Shown: positions 34,938 to 43,664 of the stretch, in pieces
How the letters are laid out: each line of letters opens with the position of its first letter
How positions within the stretch are numbered: the first letter of the stretch is position 1
Assembly: GCF_018406605.1 (NCBI RefSeq)
Contig: NZ_AP024545.1
Span: forward strand, 2,852,001-2,916,000
Reading direction: 5' to 3'
DNA length: 64,000 nucleotides
Origin: Noviluteimonas caseinilytica
GTDB taxonomy: Bacteria; Pseudomonadota; Gammaproteobacteria; Xanthomonadales; Xanthomonadaceae
The notes under the pieces: model-generated
Databases searched by the model: none
Seen by the model: only the letters and a program-made list of their open reading frames with translations
What the model was told of the DNA's origin: nothing
Position numbers and translations under genes: made by a program

Positions 34938-35630
34938 ATGACCGACGCCCCGATCGACCCGTCCCGCGCCCCCGTCCTCACCATCGACGGCCCCTCCGGC
35001 TCCGGCAAGGGGACCATCAGCCGCCACGTGGCCCGCGCCCTGGGCTGGCATTACCTGGACTCCGGCGCGCTGTACCGGGCGGTGGGCATCGCGGCCAGCT
35101 GGGCCGACATCGACCTGTCCGACGCCTCGGCCCTGGTCCGCTGCACCTTCGATACCGAGATCGAGTTCGGGGACGAAGTGGGCGACGAGCCCCGCGTGAT
35201 CGTCAACGGCCTGGACGCCACCGATGAGCTTCGGACGGAAACGGCCGGTGCCGCGGCCTCGGCCATCGCCGCCATCCCCGAAGTGCGGGCCGCCCTCAAG
35301 GATCGCCAGCGCGCCTTCCGCCGCGCCCCGGGCCTGGTGGCCGACGGCCGCGACATGGGGACCGTGATCTTCCCCGACGCCGGCATCAAGGTGTTCCTCA
35401 CCGCCAGCGCCGACGAAAGGGCCGAAAGGCGCTATAAGCAGTTGAAGGAAAAAGGAGTTTCCGTTACATTGCCCGGCCTGCTGCGCGAGATCCTCGCCCG
35501 TGACGCACGCGATGCGAACCGGGCGGTGGCGCCCTTGCGGCCGGCCGATGACGCCGTCCGCATCGACACCACCGGGCTTTCGATCGACGCCGTCGTCGAA
35601 CGCGTGCTGGCCTTGCTGCCGGCGCGCTGA
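34938..35630 (+). CDS. cmk: cytidylate kinase
   Basis: 230 residues. P-loop IDGPSGSGKGTISRHVA, substrate-binding YLDSGALYRAVGIAA, and the CMP-binding/lid region VADGRDMGTVIFPDAGIKVF followed by ADERAERRYKQLKEKG. It phosphorylates CMP and dCMP with ATP in the cytoplasm. The order cmk-rpsA-ihfB is conserved across gammaproteobacteria. The ATG at 34938 follows TACAAT by only eight bases, so a leaderless message is possible. Upstream in-frame starts are antisense to rpmJ. Confidence 0.96.
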   Translation: MTDAPIDPSRAPVLTIDGPSGSGKGTISRHVARALGWHYLDSGALYRAVGIAASWADIDLSDASALVRCTFDTEIEFGDEVGDEPRVIVNGLDATDELRTETAGAAASAIAAIPEVRAALKDRQRAFRRAPGLVADGRDMGTVIFPDAGIKVFLTASADERAERRYKQLKEKGVSVTLPGLLREILARDARDANRAVAPLRPADDAVRIDTTGLSIDAVVERVLALLPAR

Positions 35631-35762
35631 CGCCACGCTTCGCCGAAGCCCCGCACTGCAGGCAACCGCTCTCCGCGCATCCCGCGCGGCGGGTTCCATT
35701 CCTCCAACCCCCTGGCCCTTCATCCCGAAGCGCCACCTGAGAATTCCCTAATGTCAGCTGCA

Positions 35763-37451
35763 ATGACCGAATCTTTTGCCGAACTGTTTGAAGAGAGCCA
35801 GGCCGGACTCGCCAAGCTCAAGCCGGGTTCCATCGTCACCGGCATCGTGGTCGAGGTGCGTACCGACGTCGTCGTGATCAACGCCGGCCTCAAGTCCGAA
35901 GGCATCGTGCCCATCGAACAGTTCCGCAACGACGCCGGCGAGATCGACGTGGGCGTGGGCGACGAAGTGAAGGTCGCGCTCGACTCGCTCGAGAACGGCT
36001 TCGGCGAAACCGTGCTGTCCCGCGAGAAGGCCAAGCGCGCGATGGTGTGGGACGAACTCGAGCAGGCGCTCGAGAAGAACGAAACGATCACCGGCCGCAT
36101 CAGCGGCAAGGTCAAGGGCGGTTTCACCGTCGACATCAAGGACGTCCGCGCGTTCCTGCCGGGCTCGCTGGTCGATGTGCGCCCCGTGCGCGACCCGGTG
36201 TACCTGGAAGGCAAGGAACTCGAGTTCAAGCTCATCAAGCTCGACCGCAAGCGCAACAATGTCGTCGTCTCCCGCCGTGCGGTGGTCGAGAGCGAACATT
36301 CGGAAGAGCGCGAGCAGCTGCTCGAGAAGCTGGTCGAAGGCGCCGTGCTCAAGGGCGTCGTCAAGAACCTCACCGACTACGGCGCGTTCGTGGACCTCGG
36401 TGGCATCGACGGCCTGCTGCACATCACCGACATGGCCTGGAAGCGCGTGCGCCATCCGTCCGAAGTCGTGGAAGTCGGCCAGGAGCTGGACGTCCGCGTG
36501 CTCAAGTACGACCGCGAGCGCAACCGCGTCAGCCTCGGCCTGAAGCAGCTGGGCGAGGATCCGTGGGACAACATCGCGCGTCGCTACCCGGCCAACACCC
36601 GCGTGTTCGGCAAGGTCAGCAACGTCACCGATTACGGCGCGTTCGTCGAGATCGAGCCGGGCGTGGAAGGCCTGGTCCACGTGTCCGAAATGGACTGGAC
36701 CAACAAGAACGTCAACCCGTCCAAGGTCGTGCAGGTCGGTGACGAAGTGCAGGTCATGGTGCTCGACGTCGATGAAGAGCGTCGCCGCATCTCGCTCGGC
36801 ATGAAGCAGGTCACCAGCAATCCGTGGGAGACCTTCGCGGCCATCCACAAGAAGAACGACAAGGTGTCGGGCCAGATCAAGTCGATCACCGACTTCGGCA
36901 TCTTCATCGGCCTGGACGGCGGTATCGATGGCCTGATCCACCTGTCGGACATCAGCTGGAACTCCACCGGCGAAGACGTGGCGCGCAACTACAAGAAGGG
37001 CGACACGCTGGAAGCCGTGGTCCTGGCCGTCGACCCGGAACGCGAGCGCATCTCGCTCGGCGTCAAGCAGCTCGAGCAGGATCCGTTCGGCCAGTACATG
37101 GCGACCAATCCGAAGGGCACGAAGGTCAAGGGCACCGTCAAGGAAGTCGACGCCAAGGGTGCGACGATCGACCTCGGCGACGGCGTGGAAGGCTACGTCT
37201 CGGCGCGCGACATCTCGTACGACCGCGTGGACGATGCCAGCCAGCACCTCAAGGTGGGCGACCAGGTCGAAGCGAAGTTCATCGGCATGGACCGCAAGGG
37301 CCGCACGCTGCAGCTGTCGATCAAGGCCAAGGACGAAGCGGATACCGCCGAAGCCATGGCCGAGTACAACAAGGTGTCGGACGCCGCCAGCGGGACCACC
37401 AAGTTGGGTGCCCTGTTGCGCGAGCAGCTCAACAGCAACAAGTCCGAGTAA
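35763..37451 (+). CDS. rpsA: 30S ribosomal protein S1
   Basis: 562 residues (E. coli S1: 557). Six S1/OB repeats, the later ones with markers such as GGIDGLLHITDMAW, PGVEGLVHVSEMDW and GGIDGLIHLSDISW; the first two bind the ribosome and the rest bind mRNA. I prefer ATG 35763 because MTESFAELFEESQ matches the E. coli start; ATG 35751, four codons upstream, is the alternative. Neither has a clear Shine-Dalgarno site, which agrees with E. coli rpsA, whose translation is autoregulated through a structured leader. Confidence 0.96.
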   Translation: MTESFAELFEESQAGLAKLKPGSIVTGIVVEVRTDVVVINAGLKSEGIVPIEQFRNDAGEIDVGVGDEVKVALDSLENGFGETVLSREKAKRAMVWDELEQALEKNETITGRISGKVKGGFTVDIKDVRAFLPGSLVDVRPVRDPVYLEGKELEFKLIKLDRKRNNVVVSRRAVVESEHSEEREQLLEKLVEGAVLKGVVKNLTDYGAFVDLGGIDGLLHITDMAWKRVRHPSEVVEVGQELDVRVLKYDRERNRVSLGLKQLGEDPWDNIARRYPANTRVFGKVSNVTDYGAFVEIEPGVEGLVHVSEMDWTNKNVNPSKVVQVGDEVQVMVLDVDEERRRISLGMKQVTSNPWETFAAIHKKNDKVSGQIKSITDFGIFIGLDGGIDGLIHLSDISWNSTGEDVARNYKKGDTLEAVVLAVDPERERISLGVKQLEQDPFGQYMATNPKGTKVKGTVKEVDAKGATIDLGDGVEGYVSARDISYDRVDDASQHLKVGDQVEAKFIGMDRKGRTLQLSIKAKDEADTAEAMAEYNKVSDAASGTTKLGALLREQLNSNKSE

Positions 37452-37465
37452 GGCAACAAAGCACG

Positions 37466-37493
37466 ACGGCGGCCCGGTCATTCGGGCCGCCGT
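37466..37493 (+). terminator. hairpin terminator after rpsA
   Basis: A perfect 10-bp stem ACGGCGGCCC/GGGCCGCCGT with an eight-base loop, 15 bases after the rpsA stop. Only TTCGT follows, so termination may be partial. The ihfB start codon is 57 bases further on. Confidence 0.65.
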
Positions 37494-37550
37494 TCGTACA
37501 CCCCGCTCTTCGTAAAGCTGCCCATTCCTGCGACCGACGAGCCGCACTGC

Positions 37551-37853
37551 ATGACCAAGTCCGAACTGATCGAGATCCTCTCCGCGCGCCAGGGCCACCT
37601 GAAGGCGGACGACGTCGATCTCGCGGTGAAGTCGCTGCTCGAAATGATGGGCGCGTCGCTGTCCGGCGGCGAGCGCATCGAAATCCGCGGATTCGGCAGC
37701 TTCTCGCTGCACTACCGTCCGCCGCGCCTGGGGCGCAACCCGAAGACCGGCGATTCCGTCGCCCTCCCGGGCAAGCATGTTCCGCATTTCAAGCCGGGCA
37801 AGGAGCTGCGCGAACGCGTCAGCGACGTGTTGCCCGTCGAGCCCGATGCCTGA
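37551..37853 (+). CDS. ihfB: integration host factor subunit beta
   Basis: 100 residues. MTKSELIEILSARQGHLKAD at the start and the HU/IHF arm region ERIEIRGFGSFSLHYRPPRL followed by GRNPKTGDSVALPGKHVPHF. The Pro in the R-N-P-K-T-G tip of the beta-arm intercalates DNA and bends it. It pairs with IhfA (elsewhere). The position after rpsA is the standard ihfB location, which separates it from HU. Confidence 0.95.
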   Translation: MTKSELIEILSARQGHLKADDVDLAVKSLLEMMGASLSGGERIEIRGFGSFSLHYRPPRLGRNPKTGDSVALPGKHVPHFKPGKELRERVSDVLPVEPDA

Positions 37854-37919
37854 TCCCTCGAGGCCTCGGCTAAGCTGGTGGCCCTCGCAACCGGACCACG
37901 CGATGGAGCCGCGGCAACG

Positions 37920-38189
37920 ATGATCCGAGTGTTCCGCTTCCTGTTCGCCGTTGCCTGCCTCGTGGCGGGCCTCGTCGTCGGCGTCCTCAATCCCCAACCT
38001 GCCGTGCTCGATCTCGGGTTCGCCAACGCGTCCGCTTCGCTGGGCGTGGTGGTGCTGATCGCCGTGCTGGTCGGTTTCCTCGCCGGCGGCCTCGCGCTCG
38101 CGGCGAGTGTCGTGTGGCCCATGCGCCAGCGCCTGCGTCGCGCGCAGTCCGCGGCGCCGCCGCCGCCCACGTTCCCGCAAGGATCCTGA
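37920..38189 (+). CDS. lapA: LapA family protein (DUF1049)
   Basis: 89 residues with two membrane helices (FLFAVACLVAGLVVGVLNPQ and LGVVVLIAVLVGFLAGGLAL), the NPQP-V-L-L pattern after helix 1, and a short basic C-terminus. In E. coli LapA (YciS) is made with LapB and takes part in LPS assembly in the inner membrane. The stop is three bases before lapB. The ATG at 37920 starts the first membrane helix; the earlier in-frame start is not supported. Confidence 0.9.
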   Translation: MIRVFRFLFAVACLVAGLVVGVLNPQPAVLDLGFANASASLGVVVLIAVLVGFLAGGLALAASVVWPMRQRLRRAQSAAPPPPTFPQGS

Positions 38190-38192
38190 TCG

Positions 38193-39371
38193 GTGGCCTT
38201 CATCAACGAGTGGTTCTGGTTCTTCCTGCTGCTGCCCATCGCGGCGGCGAGCGGCTGGCTGATCGGCCGGCGCGGCGGCGAACGCCATAGCGACACGCAG
38301 GTCAGCCGCCTGTCCACCACGTACTTCCGCGGCCTGAACTACCTGCTCAACGAACAGCCCGACAAGGCGATCGAAGTCTTCCTGCGCATCGCCGAGCTCG
38401 ACAAGGACACGTTCGAGACGCAGGTGGCGCTGGGGCATCTGTTCCGGCGTCGCGGCGAAGTGGACCGCGCGATCCGGCTGCACCAGGCGCTCGTGCAACG
38501 CCCCGACCTGTCGGACCAGCAGAAGGTCCAGGCACTGCTCGCACTGGGCGAGGACTACATGCGATCGGGCCTGCTCGATCGCGCCGAAACGGTGTTCACC
38601 GATCTCGTGCGCCTGGACATGCGCGCCCCGCAGGCGCTCAAGCATTTGATCGGCATCTACCAGGCCGAGCGCGACTGGGGCAAGGCGATCGAGAACGCCA
38701 CGCGCTTCGAGGAAGCCACCGGCGAGCCGATGGGCAAGCTGGTCGCGCAGTTCGAATGCGAACTCGCCGACCGCCATCGCGCCGCGGGCGAGAACGAAGC
38801 CGCACGCGCCGCCGTCGCACGCGCGTACGAAGCCGACGCCAACTCCGTGCGCGCCGGCATCCTCGAAGGCCGCATCGAACTGGAAGCCGGCAACGACGGC
38901 GCCGCCATCCGCGCGTTCGAACGCGTGGCGCGCATCGATCCGGACTACTTGCCGGAAATCCTCCCGCAACTCTTGCCGTGCTACGACCGCGTCGGCGATG
39001 CGCCGGGCGCGCGCAACTTCCTCGGCGAGATGATCGAACACTACCGCGGCGTCGCCCCCGTGCTGGCGCTGACGCAGATGGTGGAAGCGGAGCAGGGCGT
39101 GCCCGCCGCGCGCGAATGGCTCGCGCTGCAGTTGAAGGATCGTCCGTCCGTGCGCGGCGAAGCGGCACTCATCGACCTCACGCTCGCCGACGGCGCCGAT
39201 CCCACCGCGACGCTGCACGACCTCAAGCACATCACGGACCAGTTGCTGGTGCGCAACCCGAGCTACCGCTGCAACCGCTGCGGCTTCGGCGCACGCGCGC
39301 ACCATTGGCAATGCCCCAGCTGCAAGGAATGGGGTTCGGTGAAGCCGCTGCTGAACTACGCGGTCGTTTGA
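38193..39371 (+). CDS. lapB: LPS assembly protein LapB (YciM)
   Basis: 392 residues, GTG start. An N-terminal membrane anchor (EWFWFFLLLPIAAASGWLIG) is followed by RRGGERHSDTQVSRLSTTYF, as in E. coli YciM; then about nine TPR-type repeats and a C-terminal rubredoxin-like metal site, YRCNRCGFGARAHHWQCPSC (two C-x2-C pairs). LapB acts with FtsH to degrade LpxC and so balances LPS against phospholipid synthesis. Its stop overlaps the WecA-like gene start (TGATG). Confidence 0.94.
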   Translation: MAFINEWFWFFLLLPIAAASGWLIGRRGGERHSDTQVSRLSTTYFRGLNYLLNEQPDKAIEVFLRIAELDKDTFETQVALGHLFRRRGEVDRAIRLHQALVQRPDLSDQQKVQALLALGEDYMRSGLLDRAETVFTDLVRLDMRAPQALKHLIGIYQAERDWGKAIENATRFEEATGEPMGKLVAQFECELADRHRAAGENEAARAAVARAYEADANSVRAGILEGRIELEAGNDGAAIRAFERVARIDPDYLPEILPQLLPCYDRVGDAPGARNFLGEMIEHYRGVAPVLALTQMVEAEQGVPAAREWLALQLKDRPSVRGEAALIDLTLADGADPTATLHDLKHITDQLLVRNPSYRCNRCGFGARAHHWQCPSCKEWGSVKPLLNYAVV

Positions 39372-40387
39372 TGACCCTGTCTGCGCTGCTGCTGGCGTGC
39401 TTCGCGATCGGGGCAGGCGGAACCTGGCTCGCGCGGCGTTATGCGTTGCGCCATGCGTTGCTCGATTCGCCCGGCGAACGTCGCGCGCATACGGTGCCCA
39501 CGCCGCGCGGCGGTGGCATCGGGATCGTCGTGGCCCTGCTGCTCGCGGGCGTGCTGCTGCTGGCCGTGCGTGCCGGCTCGGTCGACGTCCGCCTCCTGCA
39601 AGGCACACTGCCGGGCCTCGCGCTCGTCGCACTCGTCGGCCTGCTGGATGACCACGCGTCGATGTCCCCGTGGTTGCGCCTGCTGGTGCATGGCGTCGCC
39701 GCCGCGTTGCTCGCATGGGCCACGTGGTGGGCCACCGGAAGTGGCTGGCATGCCGTCGTCGCCTTCGGGCTGGCGCTCGTGCTGACGAACATCTGGAACT
39801 TCATGGATGGCATCGACGGCATCGCTGCGACGCAGGCGGTCCTCGTCGCCGGCGCGGTCGCCATCGCGGGCCGCGACACGTGGACGACGTGGGCGCTCGT
39901 GCTCGCCGCCGCGACGCTCGGCTTCCTGCCCTTCAACGTGCCGAAGGCGCGCATCTTCCTCGGCGACGTCGGCAGCGGGGCGCTCGGGTTCGCCATCGCC
40001 GCGCTCATCGTCGGGCGCATCGGCAACGCATCGCCGGTCGCTGCCCTGGCTTGGTGCCTGCCCATTTCCGCCTTCGTGATCGACGCGACGCTGACCCTGG
40101 CGCGCCGCGTGCTGCGCGGCGAACGCTGGTGGGAACCGCACGCCCAGCACGCCTACCAGGCGTGGGCCCGCAGGCGCGGGACTCACATGCCCGTCACGCT
40201 GGCCTATGCCGGATGGACCCTGGTGGCGATCGCACTCATGCACGCGCTGTCCTGCGCGACCCCCGTTGTCGTGTTCTTGTCCTGCCTCGCGTGGTATACC
40301 GCCGGCGCCGGGCTCTGGCGGTGGCTGCAAGGACCGACGAGGCAAGGAACGGAACCCCCCGCGGTGAAGGAGACCACCGGACAATGA
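39371..40387 (+). CDS. WecA/TagO-like polyprenyl-phosphate N-acetylhexosamine-1-phosphate transferase
   Basis: 338 residues, about ten membrane helices. MraY/WecA-family signatures: the HTVPTPRGGGIGIV loop, GLLDDHASMSPWLRL (DD Mg2+ site), NIWNFMDGIDGIAATQAV (N-x-M-D-G-D-G) and FLGDVGSGALGFAIAALI. It transfers a sugar-1-phosphate from a UDP-sugar to undecaprenyl phosphate, the first step of O-antigen or capsule repeat synthesis. It shares one base with the lapB stop (TGATG) and four with the next gene (ATGA). The sugar specificity cannot be read from the sequence. Confidence 0.9.
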   Translation: MTLSALLLACFAIGAGGTWLARRYALRHALLDSPGERRAHTVPTPRGGGIGIVVALLLAGVLLLAVRAGSVDVRLLQGTLPGLALVALVGLLDDHASMSPWLRLLVHGVAAALLAWATWWATGSGWHAVVAFGLALVLTNIWNFMDGIDGIAATQAVLVAGAVAIAGRDTWTTWALVLAAATLGFLPFNVPKARIFLGDVGSGALGFAIAALIVGRIGNASPVAALAWCLPISAFVIDATLTLARRVLRGERWWEPHAQHAYQAWARRRGTHMPVTLAYAGWTLVAIALMHALSCATPVVVFLSCLAWYTAGAGLWRWLQGPTRQGTEPPAVKETTGQ

Positions 40388-42288
40388 AGACCTGGCGCAT
40401 GCAATGGGCCTCTGCACTGCCGCGATCGGCCGTCGTGCTGCACGACCTGGCCATGGTGTGGCTGTGCTGGCATGGATTGCGCCTGTTGCGCTATTCGCTG
40501 GCCGAAATCGCCACCCGGCAACCGCTGTGGTCCACCGAGGACGCGATCGTCCTGCTCGCGCAGGGCCTGGTGCTGTGGCGCGTGGGCCTGTACCGCGGCC
40601 TGTGGCGCTTTGCCAGCGTGCCCGACCTGTTCAACCTGGCCAAGGCCGCGATCTTCGGCACGATCGCGATCGGCCTGGGCCTGTTCCTCTACAACCGGCT
40701 CGACGAAGTCCCGCGCACGGTGCTGCTGCTGTATCCCTTCGCGCTGGTCGGCCTGCTGGGCGCGCCGCGCTTGGTGTACCGCGCGTGGAAGGAACACACC
40801 CTCGCGCGCAACCGCACCGCCGCGGTGCGCGTGCTGATCCTCGGCGCCGGCCGCGCGGGCGAAGCGCTCGTGCGCGACCTGCGCCGCACCGGTGCCTACG
40901 AACCCGTCGGCTTCCTCGACGACGCGGCGCAGTTGCGCGGCAGCAAGGTGCAGGGCGTGCCCGTGCTCGGGCAGATCGCTTCGATCGAAGAGATCGCACG
41001 CGAAACCGCGGCGCGCCTGCTGGTCATCGCGATGCCGTCCGTGCACGCCTCGCTGCTGCAGCGCGTGGTCGCCGCATGCGAACGCACGGGCCTGCCGTTC
41101 CGCATGGTGCCGCGCCTGGACGACATGCTCGAAGGGCGTTCGTTGCCGGGCGAACTGAAGGAAGTCGCGATCGAAGACTTGCTCGGCCGCAGCCCGGTGA
41201 TGCCGGACTGGAAGTCGATCCGCGGCTGGCTCGGCGGGCGCTCGGTGCTGGTCACCGGCGGCGGTGGTTCGATCGGCGCGGAGCTGTGCCGCCAGTGCGC
41301 AAAGCACGGTGCGCGCCGCGTGGCGGTCGTCGAGATCGACGAACTCGCGCTGACCACGATCGTCACCGACCTGCACCGCGATTTCCCGGACCTGGACTGC
41401 GTGCCGGTCCTCGGCGACTGCGGCGATCCCGCCGTCGTCGCGCATGCCTTGCGCCTCGCCGAACCGGACGCCGTCTTCCATGCCGCCGCCTACAAGCAGG
41501 TGCCGTTGCTCGAAGCGCAACTGCGCGAAGCCGTGCGCAACAACGTGCTCGCCACCGAAACCGTGGCCGTCGCATGCCGCGAAGCGGGCGTCGGCACCTT
41601 CGTGCTGATCTCCACCGACAAGGCGGTCGATCCGGTCAACGTGCTCGGCGCCACCAAGCGCCTGGCGGAAATGGCGTGCCAGGCGATGGCGGACCGGCGC
41701 TCCACGCGCTTCGTCACCGTGCGGTTCGGCAACGTGCTCGATTCGGCCGGCAGCGTGGTGCCGCTGTTCCGCGAACAGATCCGCAAGGGCGGGCCGGTGA
41801 CGGTCACCGATCCGGAAGTCACGCGCTTCTTCATGACGATCCCGGAAGCCTGCCAGCTGATCCTGCAGGCCTCGGCGATCGGTTCGCACGAAGCGGTGTA
41901 CACGCTCGACATGGGCGAACCCGTCGCGATCCGCCTGCTCGCCGAGCAGATGATCCGCCTGGCGGGCAAGCAACCGGGCCGCGACATCGCGATCGTGTAC
42001 TCGGGCCTGCGCCCCGGCGAGAAGCTGCACGAGACGCTCTTCCACGCCGACGAGCGCTATCGCCCCACGTCGCACCCGAAGATCCTGCAGGCCGAAGCGC
42101 GGGCCGTGCCGGGCGAAGCCACGTTCGAAGCGCTGCGCGTCCTGCGCGAAGCCACCGCGCGCTACGACGTCGACGCCCTGTTCAAGCAACTGCGGTCCGC
42201 CGTGCCGGAATTCTCGCCTGCACCTGTTGTGCACGTCGCGCCAGCCACCGTGGTGGCCTTCCCCGCACGCAACGCACGCAAAACCTGA
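40384..42288 (+). CDS. WbpM/CapD-like membrane nucleotide-sugar dehydratase
   Basis: 634 residues. Four N-terminal membrane helices, a first NAD-binding-like domain (VLILGAGRAGEALVRDLRR), then an extended SDR domain with VLVTGGGGSIGAELCRQCAK, VFHAAAYKQVPLLE and ISTDKAVDPVNVLGATKR. In WbpM the SDR Tyr is replaced by Met; here that position (four before the Lys in LGATK) is Leu. The family dehydrates UDP-GlcNAc to the 4-keto-6-deoxy sugar, a precursor of QuiNAc/FucNAc-type O-antigen sugars. It overlaps the preceding gene (ATGA) and galU (TGATG). Confidence 0.9.
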   Translation: MKTWRMQWASALPRSAVVLHDLAMVWLCWHGLRLLRYSLAEIATRQPLWSTEDAIVLLAQGLVLWRVGLYRGLWRFASVPDLFNLAKAAIFGTIAIGLGLFLYNRLDEVPRTVLLLYPFALVGLLGAPRLVYRAWKEHTLARNRTAAVRVLILGAGRAGEALVRDLRRTGAYEPVGFLDDAAQLRGSKVQGVPVLGQIASIEEIARETAARLLVIAMPSVHASLLQRVVAACERTGLPFRMVPRLDDMLEGRSLPGELKEVAIEDLLGRSPVMPDWKSIRGWLGGRSVLVTGGGGSIGAELCRQCAKHGARRVAVVEIDELALTTIVTDLHRDFPDLDCVPVLGDCGDPAVVAHALRLAEPDAVFHAAAYKQVPLLEAQLREAVRNNVLATETVAVACREAGVGTFVLISTDKAVDPVNVLGATKRLAEMACQAMADRRSTRFVTVRFGNVLDSAGSVVPLFREQIRKGGPVTVTDPEVTRFFMTIPEACQLILQASAIGSHEAVYTLDMGEPVAIRLLAEQMIRLAGKQPGRDIAIVYSGLRPGEKLHETLFHADERYRPTSHPKILQAEARAVPGEATFEALRVLREATARYDVDALFKQLRSAVPEFSPAPVVHVAPATVVAFPARNARKT

Positions 42289-43196
42289 TGACCCCCACCA
42301 ACAAACGCATCCGCACCGCCGTCTTCCCCGTCGCCGGGCTCGGCACGCGCTTCCTGCCGGCCACCAAGACGGTGCCGAAGGAAATGCTGCCGATCATCGA
42401 CAAGCCGCTGATCCAGTACGCGGTGGACGAAGCCATCGAAGCCGGCTGCGAAACGCTCGTCTTCGTGACCAACCGCTACAAGCACGCGGTCGCCGATTAC
42501 TTCGACAAGGCCTACGAGCTCGAACAGAAACTCGAACGCGCCGGCAAGCACGAGCAGCTGGAACTGGTGCGCAACGTGCTGCCGCCGCACGTGCGCGCGG
42601 TGTTCGTGACGCAGGCCGAAGCCCTGGGCCTGGGACACGCCGTGTTGTGCGCCAAGCCTGTCGTGGGGGACGAACCCTTCGCCGTGCTGCTGCCCGACGA
42701 CCTGATCTGGAACCGCGGCCCCGGCGCACTGAAACAGATGTCCGACCACGCGCAGGCCACGGGCGCCAGCGTGCTCGCGGTGCAGAACGTGCCCGCCGAC
42801 AAGACCGGCAGCTACGGCATCGTCGACACCGACGAATTCACCGGCCGCCAGGGCCGCATCAACGCGATCGTCGAGAAGCCCGATCCGAAGGACGCGCCGA
42901 GCACGCTCGCCGTCGTCGGCCGCTACGTGCTCAGCCCGCGCATCTTCGACCTGCTGGAACAGGTGAAGCCCGGCGCCGGCGGCGAGATCCAGCTGACCGA
43001 TGCGATCGCCGCGCTGTTGAAGGAAGCGCCCGTCGATGCCTATCGCTTCAAGGGCACGCGCTTCGACTGCGGCACGCACATCGGCCTGATCGAAGCGACG
43101 ATCCGCTACGCGCTGGACCACGAGACGCTGAGCGAGGCCGCTGCGAAGACGATGCAGACGGCGCTGGACGAACTGGGCGTGGTCGAACTGAAGTAA
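42288..43196 (+). CDS. galU: UTP-glucose-1-phosphate uridylyltransferase
   Basis: 302 residues, the E. coli GalU length. Nucleotide-binding FPVAGLGTRFLPATKTVPKE, MLPIIDKPLIQYAVDEAIEA, and LLPDDLIWNRGPG for the metal/substrate site. It makes UDP-glucose from UTP and glucose-1-phosphate, feeding LPS core, exopolysaccharide and trehalose synthesis. Its ATG shares a base with the stop of the dehydratase gene, so it is the last gene of the lapA-galU transcript. Confidence 0.95.
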   Translation: MTPTNKRIRTAVFPVAGLGTRFLPATKTVPKEMLPIIDKPLIQYAVDEAIEAGCETLVFVTNRYKHAVADYFDKAYELEQKLERAGKHEQLELVRNVLPPHVRAVFVTQAEALGLGHAVLCAKPVVGDEPFAVLLPDDLIWNRGPGALKQMSDHAQATGASVLAVQNVPADKTGSYGIVDTDEFTGRQGRINAIVEKPDPKDAPSTLAVVGRYVLSPRIFDLLEQVKPGAGGEIQLTDAIAALLKEAPVDAYRFKGTRFDCGTHIGLIEATIRYALDHETLSEAAAKTMQTALDELGVVELK

Positions 43197-43207
43197 CGCG
43201 TCGCGCG

Positions 43208-43636
43208 TCAGCCGTAACGCCACCACGCATACGCCGTCCACGCCAGCAGGATCGCGGCGAGGGCGAGCAGGGCGGTGCCGAACACTTCGACGCGGCGCGC
43301 CCAGGCGAACGCGTCGCGGTCGCGCAGCACGCGCACGTCGCGCCAGGTTTTCCAGTCGCGCGGCGGGAAGCGGCCTTCGAGGCGACTGGCCAGGGCGAAG
43401 CGACGCATCGCAATGCCCAGTGCGCCGGCGGGCAAGGCCAGGCCCAGGCCGAGCGCGGCGAAGAGGCGGCGCAACCACGTGTACGTGCTGCCGGGATCGC
43501 TGGAATGCAGCACGGCGCCCATGTGCGCGAGCCACGTGTTGAGTTGCCACAGCAACACGCCGCACAGCGCCGCGACGAGCGCGAGCAGGGCGAGGCTGCG
43601 GTTGCGGTAGGCTTTGTCGGCGCGATGGATGTCCAT
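43208..43636 (-). CDS. small three-helix membrane protein
   Basis: 142 residues from ATG 43636 (MDIHRADKAYRNRSLALLAL). Three hydrophobic segments: the N-terminal one (LALLALVAALCGVLLWQLNT), a central one (LGLGLALPAGALGIAM) and a C-terminal one (VEVFGTALLALAAILLAWTAYAW cut short here to residues 115-137). No known domain. An earlier start at 43663 would overlap the divergent oxidase start and is less likely. Convergent with galU, 11 bases between stops. Confidence 0.65.
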   Translation of the reverse strand: MDIHRADKAYRNRSLALLALVAALCGVLLWQLNTWLAHMGAVLHSSDPGSTYTWLRRLFAALGLGLALPAGALGIAMRRFALASRLEGRFPPRDWKTWRDVRVLRDRDAFAWARRVEVFGTALLALAAILLAWTAYAWWRYG

Positions 43637-43664
43637 GGCGCCATCACACGTGCTCGCCGCCACG

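Noticed and set aside
35754..39716. 1320-codon open frame on the minus strand opposite rpsA, ihfB, lapA and lapB
   Set aside because: Spans four conserved genes on the other strand; His/Arg/Asp-rich translation with no motif, so it is a composition artefact.
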